Below are positions 35,283 to 46,578 of a stretch of DNA of 64,000 nucleotides, in pieces (positions within the stretch are counted from its first letter, which is position 1; each line of letters opens with the position of its first letter). This stretch comes from Arthrobotrys musiformis (lineage: Eukaryota > Ascomycota > Orbiliomycetes > Orbiliales > Orbiliaceae): positions 3,224,001-3,288,000 of the forward strand of contig JAVHJL010000001.1 in the NCBI GenBank assembly GCA_036971715.1, read 5' to 3'. A program made the position numbers and the translations under genes. Below the pieces are notes generated by a model. It did no database searches and had not been told where the DNA came from. It worked only from the letters and a program-made list of their open reading frames with translations.

Positions 35283-35821
35283 CTATGGCCTGCTAGGTCT
35301 TGCACTTGACGCCGATTGTTTTCTTCCTTTTTATCCCTTTGGTGTTTTTTTTTTTTTATACATTTGGGCTTGCTTTTGGTTCACACGCTATATATGCTTC
35401 CGGGAGCGAATCTGGCTACTTTTTCTGCTTTGATCTTACGATACCCATGGACAGCACCGTTTTCTTTTTACATCTTTTATTCTCGCGAGTTTTTCTTTCT
35501 TTCTCTTTCATACATCAAGGTTGCTTTCCGTTTATAAATTCTCTTACTATATGTATATATATATCGATGCTTTCATGCAGATATTATAGCTTCAATAATG
35601 AATAAAGAAAAAGAAAAGAATAAAAAGACTGTTCAAAAACAGCAAAACAAAGACCAATACCGCTAATAGACGCCTCATGGGATGTGCATAAAAAAAAACG
35701 ACGACGAAACAAAGGGGGAAAGGGAAATCTCTATACCTCTCGATCACCTAGCATTGATGGTCGGGATAGCAGAAGACGTGGTGCCAGCGATGAGGAGGAA
35801 GACGAGGTATGCCTTCAAATA
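35283..35821. other. convergent intergenic region with AATAAA signals
   Basis: It lies between the stops of the gene at 33930 (+) and VMA8 (-). T-rich, with AATAAAG near 35598-35606 on the plus strand, a likely polyadenylation region for the upstream gene. No gene seen. Confidence 0.5.
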
Positions 35822-37044
35822 CTAGAAGATCACATCCTTTTCTTCTTCGTCCGCCAGTATATCTGCGGGCTCATCGCTTCCCGTTATTGTGAGTTGTTCG
35901 CCTTGCTCCTCTCTTAATTTTGCGAGCTCGGCCTCTGCTTCGTCGAGTGCCTTTTTCTTGTTGTTCTTCACCTTCTTGAGACGGTAGAATTCCTCTCGGT
36001 CACTGTATGCGTATATATTAGTCTTTGTTGCTATATAGCAGGTCTATGGGCTGTGGAGAGCTGTGGGTATCATACAGTTCATCTAGTTCGGAGTTGATGT
36101 ACTTGATCGTGTTCTCCGTCCTGGGAATGATGACGTGCTCAATAGCGGCGACACGGCGGTTGACGACCTGGATATCGTTGTGTAAGTAGTTATACCCCGC
36201 ACAGGTATCTAAGGACCAATGATACATACCTTGATCACATCATCTAGGATCACGAAGGCCGTCTACAAGAAATACCCCGTTAGAAACCCCCCACCAACCG
36301 AGAGAAATCATAATAGCGGAATAGACACCAACCTGTAAACTCGCCAACTCCACCAAAGTTTCCACAGCCTTCCCGTAGACATCTCGACACTTCTGCACCT
36401 GCTGCCCACCCCTTCCCAACCCCGTCAATCCAAAGTCGTTATTCTCCTCCGTTATATAGCTCTCGAACGCCGGCAGCTGGACACCGGAGACGTTTTCCTG
36501 TTTCGAACGTATTCGGAAACGAGCGGCTTTGACCGATTCTTGGACTTGGTAGCCAATCTGGCCTCCGGTGGCGTAGGTTACTTCTGCGAGGGAGAAGGCG
36601 GCGATTTGCATCACACGACCCATCTTGCGTTTTGCTTCATCAATACGGCGGGTGATTTCTGTTTAATGGGTATTCGACGTTAGATATTTGAGGGCATTCG
36701 GCGATCTCTTTCTTTTTGTGTGGATATTGCAATTAGATACCTCGGAAACGTCTATGTGGTAAATGTAAATTCGAAGTATTTAGCAATTGATTGAAACATA
36801 TGTATTTGGATGGTAGTATTTTATAATGCGTATATCGTGACGTACTTTGTCAGAGCCTCGGACTTGCGCTTCAATAACGAATGGCCGGTCTCAGCGCCCT
36901 TAAGCTTGGCCTTCATGATACCAAGCGACTGGCGGGTCGGGAAGACCGCCTCTCGATTCTGCCGATAGAGAGGTTACGATTAGCATGGTACACTAGTTTT
37001 ATGGGAAGCATATGAAGAAGTTGACGTACTCCTGCGCCGGACAT
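35822..37044 (-). CDS. VMA8: V-type proton ATPase subunit D
   Basis: Seven exons: 37044-37030, 36958-36846, 36751-36741, 36658-36333, 36262-36230, 36167-36076 and 36002-35822, giving 256 aa, the normal length for subunit D. The product begins MSGAGNREAVFPTRQ and continues with GIMKAKLKGAETGHSLLKRK, KRFREITRRIDEAKRKMG, FSLAEVTYATG and VVNRRVAAIEHVIIPRTENT, all typical of Vma8. Subunit D is the central rotor shaft of the V1 sector and couples ATP hydrolysis to proton pumping at vacuolar membranes. The gene has six introns in 1.2 kb, and one exon (36741-36751) is only 11 bases, supplying part of KRFRE. Skipping it would shift the frame. It is transcribed divergently from SYF1. Confidence 0.96.
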
Positions 37045-37523
37045 CGTGGGTGGTTGTGGATGGTGGTTATGGCGGGGAGGAGTGTGATATGGACTCGGTG
37101 GGCTCGGTGGGCAGTTGAAGTTGAAGCCGGAGATAAGTTCGTAACGGATCGAGTAACAAGCTTGGTTCCCAAGCTCCCGCAGGCCAGAAGAGGCGCGTCG
37201 GGGTTTATTAGTGCCGTAAACTGCGCTGACCAGCCCGAAAACAGCGCAGATATCAGCACTGCTAGTAACGGGCACTCAGCGGCGGAGACGAGCGGACAGT
37301 TTCGGGCAGTTCCAGTCGCGCGAGGTCAAACAGAAGAGAACTAAAAAAAAAGTCTGGGCTTTTTGCACGAAACGAACGACCAGTCACTCTAATTCTTCTT
37401 ATTCTTCCCCCTCGACGAATGACGACGGCCGACAAGCAATGAGGAGGTAGTCTGGGTCGCGCAACCTCCATCTTCCTTCCAACGTTCCGTCCATCCGCCA
37501 ATCTACCTACTCGATACATCGCG
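37045..37523. promoter_or_regulatory. shared divergent promoter region of VMA8 and SYF1
   Basis: 479 bases separate the two start codons of genes read in opposite directions, so both promoters and 5' UTRs must lie here. A CT-rich stretch (37391-37412) precedes the SYF1 start. No gene and no clear TATA box is seen. Confidence 0.6.
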
Positions 37524-40513
37524 ATGCCTCCTAAAAAGACGAAGGCGGCCGCCGCCGTGAAGGCAGAGAAGGCTGCCGTCGAGGAACAGGCACCGGTACA
37601 ACCAGCAGCAGCAGCAGCATCAACATCAGCGGCTCCTGCGCCCAAACCCGTTGAAATCCCGGCACCAGCACCGGCGCCGGTACAGGCACAGGCCCAGCCT
37701 CCCGTTAAAGCTCCAGTATCCGTCCAAGAGGTCACCAAAGGCCTCCTCGACCTCCATCTGATCGTACGTCTCGTTATCACTTATACCGCGCGGAGGAATG
37801 CTGACGGGATTCTCGAATCGTGTTTCCAGACCGACGAGGACGTGCTGTTCGAACAGGATATTCAACGAGATAAGGAACCCGAAGTGAAGACATGGCTTCA
37901 GTACATCAATCACAAGAAGAAGAATGGAAAGCTGGCAGAAGTGGTTTTTGTATGTTCTTCTGAGTCTATTGGTTCATCCCTGTTGCTATTGACGGAGTAT
38001 AGCTAATGGGGCATGCTGTAGGTTTTCGAACGGGCTGTCAAAGAAATGCCTCGGTCATACAAAATATGGAAAATGGTATGTTGGCTGGAGTTGTTCAAAC
38101 GACGGGACCTGAAGTTTTAACACTGTGTTATCCTATATAGTATCTCGATATCCGTGTAAAACACGTCGAAGGCCTCAATCCCTCCAAATATGCTGCCGAA
38201 TACGACAAGGTCAACGATTGCTACGAGCGTTCTCTCGTTCTCCTGAACAAAATGCCCCGCATCTGGACCGACTACCTTAGTTTCCTTCTCAAACAATGCA
38301 AAGTCACGCATACCCGCCACACCTTCGACCGTGCCCTCCGTGCGTTACCGATTACTCAGCATAACAGGATATGGGAACTCTACATCCCCTTTGCGAATTC
38401 GGCGGCTGGTGATACGGCAGTGAAGATTTGGAGACGGTATATGCAGGGGCACCCGGAGGATGCGGAAGAGTTCATTGAGCTGCTTCAGGAGGTTGGGTAT
38501 TTTACCGAGGCAGCACAGAAATACATCGATATTCTCAACAATCCGAAGTTCAAGAGCAAAGCTGGGAAGAGTAATTTCCAGCTGTGGATGGAGCTGTGCG
38601 AACTGTTGGAGCATCATGCTAGGGAGATTAAGGGCCTACGGGTGGAAGACATCATCCGAAGTGGGATCCAGAGATTCGAGGACCAGAGGGGGAAATTGTG
38701 GACATGTTTGGCAAATTATTGGACGAATATGGGCGATTTCCCTAATGCGAGGGATGCGTATGAGGAAGGGATTACCACTGTTATGACAGTACGGGATTTC
38801 ACCCAAATCTTCGACACTTATGTTGAGTTCGAGGAAACAATTGTTGCGGCGGAAATGGAGGCCGCGGCGGAACGACAGACAGCGGGTACGGTTGATGCGG
38901 AGGCTGACCAAGCGTTGGATGTCATGATGATGAGGTTCGAATATCTGATGGATAGGCGGCCCTTCCTTGTCAACGACGTCCTGCTACGGCAGAACCCGAA
39001 CAATGTCATGGAATGGGAGAAGAGAGTTGCATTGTGGGGTGATAACAAGAAGGAGGTGGTCCAGACCTATACAGATGCGATTGCGGCAATACAACCAAAG
39101 AAGGCCGTTGGGAAGTTCAGCGACCTCTGGGCCAAGTACGCCAAGTTCTACGAAGAGGGTGGGGATTTGAACACCGCGAGGATGATCATGGAAAAGGCGG
39201 TCAAGGTTCCATTCAAGACAGTCCAGGAACTCGCAGAAATGTGGGTCGAATGGGCGGAGATGGAGCTGAGGAATGAGAATTTCGACCAAGCCATGGATAT
39301 CATGGCGAAAGCCACGGCGGCGCCGAAGGGCACCAAGGTGGACTACTTTGACGAAACACTCACGCCGCAGCAGAGAGTGCACAAGAGCTGGAAACTATGG
39401 AGCTTCTACGTTGATTTGGTTGAGAGTGTGGGGACGCTGGCCGAAACGAAGGGCATCTATGAGCAGATATTTGAGTTGAAGATTGCGACACCCCAGACTG
39501 TTGTTAACTATGCGAACTTACTAGAGGAGAACAAATACTTTGAGGAGTCGTTCAAGGTCAGCACCAATTCACTAAATTCCTGCATGAGGCTATTCGCTAA
39601 CTGAGGTGTAGATATACGAACGAGGCCTCGACCTTTTCAGCTACCCAACTGCTTTCGAAATCTGGAACTTATACCTCAAAAAGGCCATGGACCGCAAAAT
39701 CAATTTAGAACGCCTGCGAGACCTGTTCGAGCAGTCCCTCGAGAACTGCCCTCCGAAGTTCGCAAAGGTTTTATATATCATGTACGGCCAACTAGAAGAA
39801 GAACGAGGTCTCGCCCGCCACGCAATGAGGATATACGAACGCGCGACCCGAGCAGTCGCCGACGAGGACCGTTTCGAAATGTACGAAATGTACATTACGA
39901 AATCCGCGAGCAACTTCGGACTCACATCCACCCGGCCCATCTACGAACGTGCCATCGAGGTTCTACCGGACTCAGAAGCCAAGAACATGTGTCTCAAATT
40001 TGCGGAGATGGAACGAAGGCTTGGAGAAATCGATCGCGCGAGAGCGATCTATGGACACGCCAGTCAATTCTGCGATCCGCGTGTTGCGCCAGAGTTCTGG
40101 GAGAAATGGGAGAAGTTTGAAGTTCAGCACGGAAACGAGGATACCTTCAAGGAGATGCTGCGGATTAAGAGAAGCGTACAGGCGCAGTACAAGTATGTCT
40201 TTTGTTCTTCCCAACCTTACATGTACAGCATGCTAATGGATAATATAGCACCGACGTCAACTTCATTGCTGCCCAGGCGGTTGCTCGTAGTAAAGAAGCA
40301 AAGGGTGCTGGGGCACCACTCGACGAGACGGATGGGAATGCCGCGAACGGCACCAAGGACGCTATGCAAGCTCTGGATAGGGAGCTTCGGGCACCAATGG
40401 GCTTTGTGGCAGCGAAGAGCGGTGGTGTCGTTGGTGGAGAAGGTGCTCCGAAACCGCAGATTACTGTTCAAGCCGCAGCCAATCCGGATGCCATCGATAT
40501 CGATATGGATTAG
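37524..40513 (+). CDS. SYF1: pre-mRNA-splicing factor SYF1 (NTC/Prp19-complex HAT-repeat protein)
   Basis: Six exons: 37524-37763, 37830-37949, 38022-38075, 38141-39556, 39612-40192 and 40249-40513, giving 891 aa. After an Ala/Pro-rich N-terminus of ~80 residues come tandem HAT (half-a-TPR) repeats: DEDVLFEQDI, VFERAVKEMPRSYKIWKMYLD, CYERSLVLLNKMPRIWTDYL, TFDRALRALPITQHNRIWELY, IYERATRAVADEDRFEMYEMY, IYERAIEVLPD and others. Order and content match yeast Syf1 and human XAB2, a scaffold of the spliceosomal NineTeen complex. The C-terminus ends in acidic DAIDIDMD. The first intron (37764-37829) is 66 bases, a multiple of three with no stop, so retention would add 22 residues without breaking the frame. 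CEF1, another NTC member, lies about 16 kb away. Confidence 0.95.
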
Positions 40514-41554
40514 TAAGGCAACATTCGCAACTGCTACCCTCGGATACAACAGCAGCAAACATATCCACCAATCTCACCTCTACAATCAAGGTTACACGCA
40601 CATAGCCTTTTTCTTCTCCTTTGTTTTGTATACTTAGCTCATTTGTTGTAGTCTTTTTTCTTTTCCTTTTCCTTTTCCTTTAACATATCATGGGGCTTTA
40701 TATACAGGAGTTGGTGTTTTTTACGCGCATATTTCTCCTTTGTTTTTGAAAAAAAAGATCTAATCTGTTCTATTAACCATTGATAACTTCGAGGCTTCAA
40801 ACGCCCCCTTTAAAAGACTGTATTATAGGATATCCGATGGACCTTTGAACGCACTGAAGGTCTGCTTTAATTCTTTCTATTGGAAGGATACCAATTCGTA
40901 GAGACTGTTTGTAGGGATATTGATAGCATCGCATTGCAACTAACCGACGCCGAATCGGAATTCGTATCGATTGAAGTCTTATATCTAGATCGGATGACTT
41001 GGGTACCTACGTACGTTCTGATAAACTTCTGTGATACCGATTACACCGACTAGCCAGCTGTTTCCTCCAAATGCCCACTAAATTTCCCCACGTTTGGTTA
41101 TCATCGATTACGATCATGCACATCGATCACGTACTATCGGGTGGGTAGTAGTTACTGGCTTGCCCTATTTCTGGGGGATTTAAAGTTGTAGGTTTACAGT
41201 GATTGATGGGATTCCGTCTTTTACGATCGTGCGGGTGATTATGTGAGGCTTCTTTGATATGTAAATAAGTAGGCCTGCTCCTCTCTTTATCTGGCTAGAT
41301 GCATATTCTCACTGAGTATCGAGAGTAAGGAACATAATACAGATATCACCGTTTCAGCACATATCCGTAGGTCTTCCTCTCATTCTGATACTTGTCTTCA
41401 TTTCTAATGCCTCTTTAGCTAGCTAGCTTCCGCGGAAAATATTGATCCATATCGATTATAACTATCGACCGCTTGAAAAGTCCAAAAGGCCTTCTACTAT
41501 ATTTGCCTCATTACTCTACGAAAAAAGAAAAGCTTAAAGGTCACAATTTCAAAG
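40514..41554. other. intergenic region with (TTTTCC)n tract
   Basis: No gene seen. A (TTTTCC)n pyrimidine repeat at about 40660-40681 lies in the presumed SYF1 3' UTR or terminator. The remainder is AT-rich and should hold the promoter of the micro-gene at 41555. Confidence 0.5.
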
Positions 41555-41820
41555 ATGATGCCACCAAAGAGGAAATCGGCCCGGTGAGTATATGCATACA
41601 CACACATATATAATACTTCTTATTAGGAAAAAAATATATATATCTAACAAAGCACAGCATCGCAGCCGCAGCCGGATACAGGACGGAGGAAGATGAACAA
41701 CGACTGATAGAGCTGAGACGCAAGGCGGCGATATTGGAGAGGAAGATCGCAAAGGTGACCAGCATGCAGAACGCGGCGAGTCAGGCCGGGGGGGAACCGA
41801 ATTCGCCGAAGAAGGATTGA
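41555..41820 (+). CDS. small basic coiled-coil protein, 63 aa
   Basis: Two exons, 41555-41583 and 41658-41820. The intron has a GTGAGT donor, a TCTAAC branch site and a CACAG acceptor, and the phases match, which supports a real gene despite the size. The protein starts MMPPKRKSAR (possible nuclear-localisation-like basic cluster), then a charged helix with heptad-like spacing (EEDEQRLIELRRKAAILERKI), and ends in a polar tail (EPNSPKKD). Not recognised. It lies in tandem with another spliced micro-gene at 42511. A second ATG immediately follows the first. Confidence 0.6.
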
Positions 41821-42510
41821 TTACAGATGCCGTGGTTTTATGTTTGGGTTAAAATATTTCCTTGTGGAAGATTCTGGGATGAGGTCGAGGTTTGGAATTT
41901 TGACTGTGGGGGTTGCATATTTTGGCACTAAAAAGTTTCTATACTATCTCTTCCTATCTCTTCCTTCCTTTCTTTCTTCCTTACTGTACTTTAACACTGC
42001 CTCAGGAGCGCCTGGTATCGAGGCTACACTACACTGACACGATAGTCATAGCCAGTGCCAGGTGGCTAGTCTGGGGAAGGCTTCGAAGGCGGGATACGTC
42101 AAATAGCGACGGGCCTGAAATCCAACACTTGATAGTCTAACTTTATGCGTGTGTAACCTTCCACAACGCACAATTCCCGATGCGGTAGAGCGAGAAAGAA
42201 AGTCAAAAAGTCCGGGGAATAGGCATCGATGACCTCATTCTGGATCATGATCTCATTTTGGCGTAATCTACGTTTTCAGGGCCCGCCGGTTATTACTAAG
42301 GAACAACATAGATAAAAAAAGAAACTTTACGGCACTTATAAAAGCCTCTTATTTCCCCGCAACTACGGGCTCGCTAAACAGGATAATCAATACTTCTTAA
42401 CGGATACTCTTATTGCATATTATTCAAACCATCGAGAGTCCCTTCACGAAAGCAAACTTCGATTATTTATAAATATACCCTTTTTTTTTCATAATCGATA
42501 TCACCTCATC
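41821..42510. other. intergenic region between two micro-genes
   Basis: 690 bases with no supported gene. It should contain the 3' UTR of the gene ending at 41820 and the promoter of the gene starting at 42511. A T-rich run directly precedes 42490. Confidence 0.45.
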
Positions 42511-42802
42511 ATGGATCAGTCGTACGTCCCTCCACGATACCACATCTCCATCCGGACTCCCACGTCGGAAGTTGCGAATGTGCTAACAAATAGGTTTTGA
42601 TAGAATCCAATCCGCCACCGGGCACGTTTTCTCCTCAAACCCAGGCCCCGTAATCCCAGACGAGGAAGTCCAGCAGGAGATGGCCGCACAAGCTCAAAAA
42701 TACGATATCGCCAGAAAACAAGCACAGGCTGCCGAGAAAGCAAAGCAAACTGCACAGAAGGAGGGTGACAAGAAGGATACCAAAGAGTCCAAGTCCGCCT
42801 AG
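42511..42802 (+). CDS. small helical charged protein, 69 aa
   Basis: Two exons, 42511-42521 and 42604-42802. The first exon is only 11 bases (MDQ plus two bases). The intron has a GTACGT donor, a GCTAAC branch site and a GATAG acceptor; a nearer TAG six bases upstream of that point would lead to a stop. The product has a short N-terminus (ATGHVFSSNPGPVIPDEE) and then a long Ala/Lys/Gln/Glu-rich helix, ending with a Lys/Ser tail. Not recognised; it looks like a small soluble or DNA/ribosome-associated protein, but that is inference. Confidence 0.6.
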
Positions 42803-43926
42803 CTTGGTGGAGGTTGATTCAGTTAGACAAGATGTTATTTGGGTTTAATTTAGAACGGGAAGCATTGATATATCATGGGACCATAAATAACAGTGCTGGG
42901 ATACAGACTAGAGCTTAACTTTGTATTACCACTTTTTGTTTTTTAAGAGGCGAGAGTCATGATAATGATATCAAGAACAATGTCTTTCTTAAAATTGTAT
43001 TGGCCATTTATACGAAAGTTTGAGTGTCGTATGTCGCTTAGTAATCCGATATAGCGTGGGCTGGAAAGCCCGAGTTGTTCGTCCGGCTGAATACTTGCTT
43101 GCGTATGCGTAGGAGGTATCACGGTATACCGTTGTAGGCGCTGAAATGAACGACGTAATCCCCAAATCCCAGGGGTTGGATCACGTGATGATTTTGGATG
43201 CTAAAATTGCAAAAAAAAAAAGTTCCGGGACAAATCACCTCCTGTTCGAGCGTATTCCAGGAGAACCAAAAATCAGAACGTTATAAAAGTGGCACGAGTC
43301 AAAACGTCTGATTTCAGCGATTCATACAAAATTTGAATTGTGAAATTTGGTAATGTATGTGTGAAGTTTATTTTTTGGTGGGGGAAAGACAAGACTTGGG
43401 AAAGTGGTGATAATATCGGCCGCCTTTTTCGTTCGAACGCCTCTCAGACGTTGAGGCCATCTACGCTGATCACGTGGTCAAATTCAACATCGCGATTTCA
43501 GTCTGTTGTATTTTCGCAACGCAACACAATCGTCCGCTCGGTCCGAATGCCAGGACTGTCCTAATCATCGACCAAGATGTCACGGAAGAAGAATATCAGA
43601 CTCCATCATAATGGCTACCTAGTCGTTAGTATTACCTTCGAAGTATCATACAATCATGATGCAGTTTATGTTGAACATCTACAGTTAATTATAGTATACG
43701 CTATAAATGGCGTCCTTTTCTTAGGAATCTCGTCTACAATATTATGGTGATAATGAAGATAATATCTCGGAGCGGCGGCGCTTTGATTCTTTTGTCTATT
43801 TCAGAAACTCCTTCCCGATAGCCCTTTCTCTGAAGCTTTTACCAATTGCAAACCATCTTCATCTTCATCTTCATCCTCATCCTCATCGATTCACAACTTC
43901 AACCTATCAAAACCCATCAATTCACG
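42803..43926. other. intergenic region with E-box palindromes
   Basis: No gene is supported. Two CACGTG elements are present. A CTTCATC/CTCATC tandem run at 43856-43888 precedes the start codon at 43927 and resembles the CT-rich leaders of fungal genes. Confidence 0.5.
43180..43189. promoter_or_regulatory. ATCACGTGAT E-box palindrome
   Basis: A perfect 10-base palindrome around CACGTG, the core bound by Cbf1/bHLH regulators in fungi. A second CACGTG lies at 43471-43476 in the same intergenic region. Function is inferred. Confidence 0.4.
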
Positions 43927-45160
43927 ATGCTACGATCTAAATCTAAGGCTGGCTTGGGGTCTGAAGGGCTATTGAAAGATGAGACCAGGGCCGGTGGTGA
44001 TAACAAGGAGAACAGAGAGGAAGACACGAACTCCGATGTTCCTGCTAGTCCTGGGGGTCTTTCTATGCGGTAAGTTCTCAGCACACACACCTTATATCAA
44101 CACAAACAACAACCTTCAACTATTTGAACACCTTCCTCCCATCTCATCTACATCCCATCATCTTCCCACATACCATCTACCATCTACCATCTACCATCTT
44201 CCATCTGACCGAACATCTTCTTGTCTTTCTAGCCACAAAATCAAGCAATCTTTCACCAACCTTGCCTCGCTTCTTACCCCGAGAGAGGCAAAATCTATCC
44301 TTCGAAAGCCATCTCCCTTTGCTCCTGCTTCAAAAACAGACGCCGAAGCTGCAGCCACGGTTCCTCTCCCGGAAACCCCACGTTCCGGAACCCCTCCCTC
44401 GAACACTGATTCTCCATCGGCGAAATCACCAAGCAAGTCCAGAAGATACCTGTCATTCTCTCTGAACCAAGAAAGCAAGTACAAAATGGACTCGAAGACG
44501 TCTAAGTTTCTGCTTTCCACCGCCCGTCGATCTGGAGAAGATGCCCAGAAATCAGACCTCTCCGGGAAGGGAAAGGGAAAAGACAAGGCCTCTACCCATG
44601 CCAACGATGTTGAAGCTAAATCCCCTGCTTCCATCAAAAAGGAGGTTGCTGGCCAAGCTACCGGAACCTCTCTTCCTTCTCCTACCGGTGCCACCCTCCC
44701 TGCCTCCCAGGCAGCGTCTACCAATGACGCTGCTAAAGAAAACCAGCGAGCCATCGCCACCACCAGCACCGCCCTCGTTGTCGTGCCACAAGTCGCCGAC
44801 AAAGGCAAGGGCAAGGCCGAGAAACAGGCGGGCCCCAAAACTACCACCACCATCTCCAACCCCACCGTCGCTCCCATCGATCGTCCGCCAACACCCATCC
44901 CACGCCCGGTCCGAGCTCTCCCCGCCCCAGAGCCCCAGGGAGGCAGTGATCTGACTAATCAGATCACTGCCCTCCTTGGGCGTCTCTCGGCTGGGGAGAC
45001 AATCAACTACCAGCTCAGGAACCCAGTAGGGTACGTCGATGACGACCCTGACTGCCTGGACTTCCTGAACGACACGGAATGCCAGGAGATACTGGGGAAT
45101 ACCGCCCCAGAAGCTCCCTCGGCCTCTTCCCGTCGTGGAGGAAAGAAGGGCAGGAAGTGA
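43927..45160 (+). CDS. disordered Ser/Pro/Lys-rich protein, 356 aa
   Basis: Two exons, 43927-44069 and 44233-45160, with GTAAGT and CTAG|C boundaries and matched phase. The protein is mostly low-complexity and basic, with a KIKQSFTNLASLLTPREAKSILRK segment, proline-directed Ser/Thr sites (TPRSGTPPS, SPSAKSPSK) and a KGKGKDK run. A more ordered C-terminal module (residues ~285-345) holds LTNQITALLGRLSAGETINY and an acidic YVDDDPDCLDFLNDTECQEIL. The composition suggests a nuclear or cytoskeletal regulatory protein, but I do not recognise it. The intron contains a (CCATCTA)n repeat. Confidence 0.7.
44167..44206. repeat. (CCATCTA)n tandem repeat inside an intron
   Basis: Three to four copies of a CCATCTA heptamer, with a variant CCATCTT end, inside the intron of the gene at 43927. 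Confidence 0.75.
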
Positions 45161-45994
45161 AGTCGTCGGAGACTTGCCCTTCTGGGTTCCTGAGGCTGGA
45201 TATTATTTCGTTTTTTTTTTTTACTTTTCCCTCTCCCTATTTCTTTAATACAAAATTTACTTCTTTTACCTCCCTAGTATCAAGTCCCATTCTATCCACC
45301 ATGTTATGAAATTTTCTCTCAAGTTTTTGTTCTTTTCTCCTTTGTCTAGCGTTTTCCCGCATCTTGCGTCTTTGCATCTTTGACCTATAGCTCTCCATCC
45401 GTCGCTTCCACTGTTTGGATCACTATTTGTGCATCAGTCCTTTCCCTCCCATCGTCGCACTGAGTTTTCTTTATCTGAGTTTTCGAGTAAATGTCCGATG
45501 ATACCCCATTCACCTACCAATAGAGGACCCCTCCGACCTCGCCCTTCAAGAATCAACATGACCATATACGCGCTCCCAATAGAAACCCTCCAAGCTACCT
45601 CATGCCATCTTGCATCATATACACCCTAAACCCTAAAATAGAACTATTCCGCCCAACCATCCACGAAAAGAAACTTTTCTACAATAATTGTATATAAAAA
45701 AATGAATATAGCAAACCCCGCTAAGATAACCTTCTCCCACAGTCAGATCCCATCCGATAGAGCTGGTGTAACCAAGGCGACCACTCCAAAGCATAATGAC
45801 AAAAATACACTGCGATATAGATATACCGTTATACAAATAGTAGATCACAGACAGATCCACAGAAAGCATATAATACCATCATAATCCCCCCTTCCCCAAA
45901 AGAATACCCTACAGAAGAGAATCATCAAGCATCCATAATAAACTCCAAATAAACCCCGTACATCTCCACCACCCCCTACAAAAGATACATCAAG
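45161..45994. other. intergenic region with a telomere-like box
   Basis: T-rich directly after the 43927 gene (probable 3' UTR). Two adjacent CCCTAAA units occur at 45624-45637. No gene is supported. Confidence 0.45.
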
Positions 45995-46180
45995 ATGTCC
46001 TCCTCCTCAACCTCCGCCGCAAAGCCAAACTCCTCCCCTCCAAAGAAACAACAGCAACATGTAACCCATCAGATCCCCGAAATAAAGGGCCCCTACAATC
46101 CACGCGAGAATAAGATGACTATCCCCAAGTCTCCGTACCCGCGGGAGACACGTCCTCCCGAAAAGCCCTCCCTTTGGTAA
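45995..46180 (+). CDS. possible small proline/serine-rich protein, 61 aa
   Basis: Uninterrupted ATG frame with an A-rich pre-start context. The product is Ser-rich, then Pro/Lys-rich (IKGPYNPREN, PKSPYPRETRPPEKPSLW). The repeated PYxPRE pattern is unlike a random translation and hints that it is real. There is no intron or domain to confirm it. It follows the micro-genes on the same strand. Confidence 0.4.
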   Translation: MSSSSTSAAKPNSSPPKKQQQHVTHQIPEIKGPYNPRENKMTIPKSPYPRETRPPEKPSLW

Positions 46181-46395
46181 TCCACCCCCCATTCATATTA
46201 AAAATAAAATAAAAACCGTTCAAGTAAAAGTTCATCAACTAATGTGTTATAATTTTATATAAAATCCAGTCAAAGGCTGGGATCATGCATCGGCCGCAGC
46301 TGCGACGAATACATCGAGTACACGAGCCGTACTCAATCCATGCGGGATCATAGATTTTAATTTCCCACTTTCTCATTTATAATTTACACTACAAG

Positions 46396-46419
46396 ATCAG
46401 ACCAAAATATTGGTCTGAT
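46396..46419. repeat. inverted repeat, 10-base perfect arms
   Basis: Arms ATCAGACCAA and TTGGTCTGAT flank a 4-base AATA spacer. It could form a stable hairpin in RNA or cruciform in DNA. Confidence 0.8.
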
Positions 46420-46552
46420 GTGTCGGTCCTAGTTGTGGAAGAAATGTCGGGAGAGAATTAGATGGGTTGTGCTTAATTTTCTTTATTAATTTATATCACA
46501 TGTATGCTATCACTCCCGTCGAATATACGCATTTGCCCTTGGGCACGACCGC

Positions 46553-46578
46553 TTTTGAAGGGTAATCACTCTTCAAAA
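46553..46578. repeat. inverted repeat, 11-base arms with one G-U position
   Basis: Arms TTTTGAAGGGT and ACTCTTCAAAA flank AATC. Eight outer bases pair perfectly and a single G-U wobble occurs within the arm if transcribed. GCCCTTGGGC (46544-46553) lies immediately before it. Confidence 0.7.

Noticed and set aside
44191..44898. 235-codon minus-strand open frame inside the disordered protein gene
   Set aside because: Shadow of the plus-strand gene, which has a proper intron; the minus frame has Val/Gly-rich composition and no splice sites.
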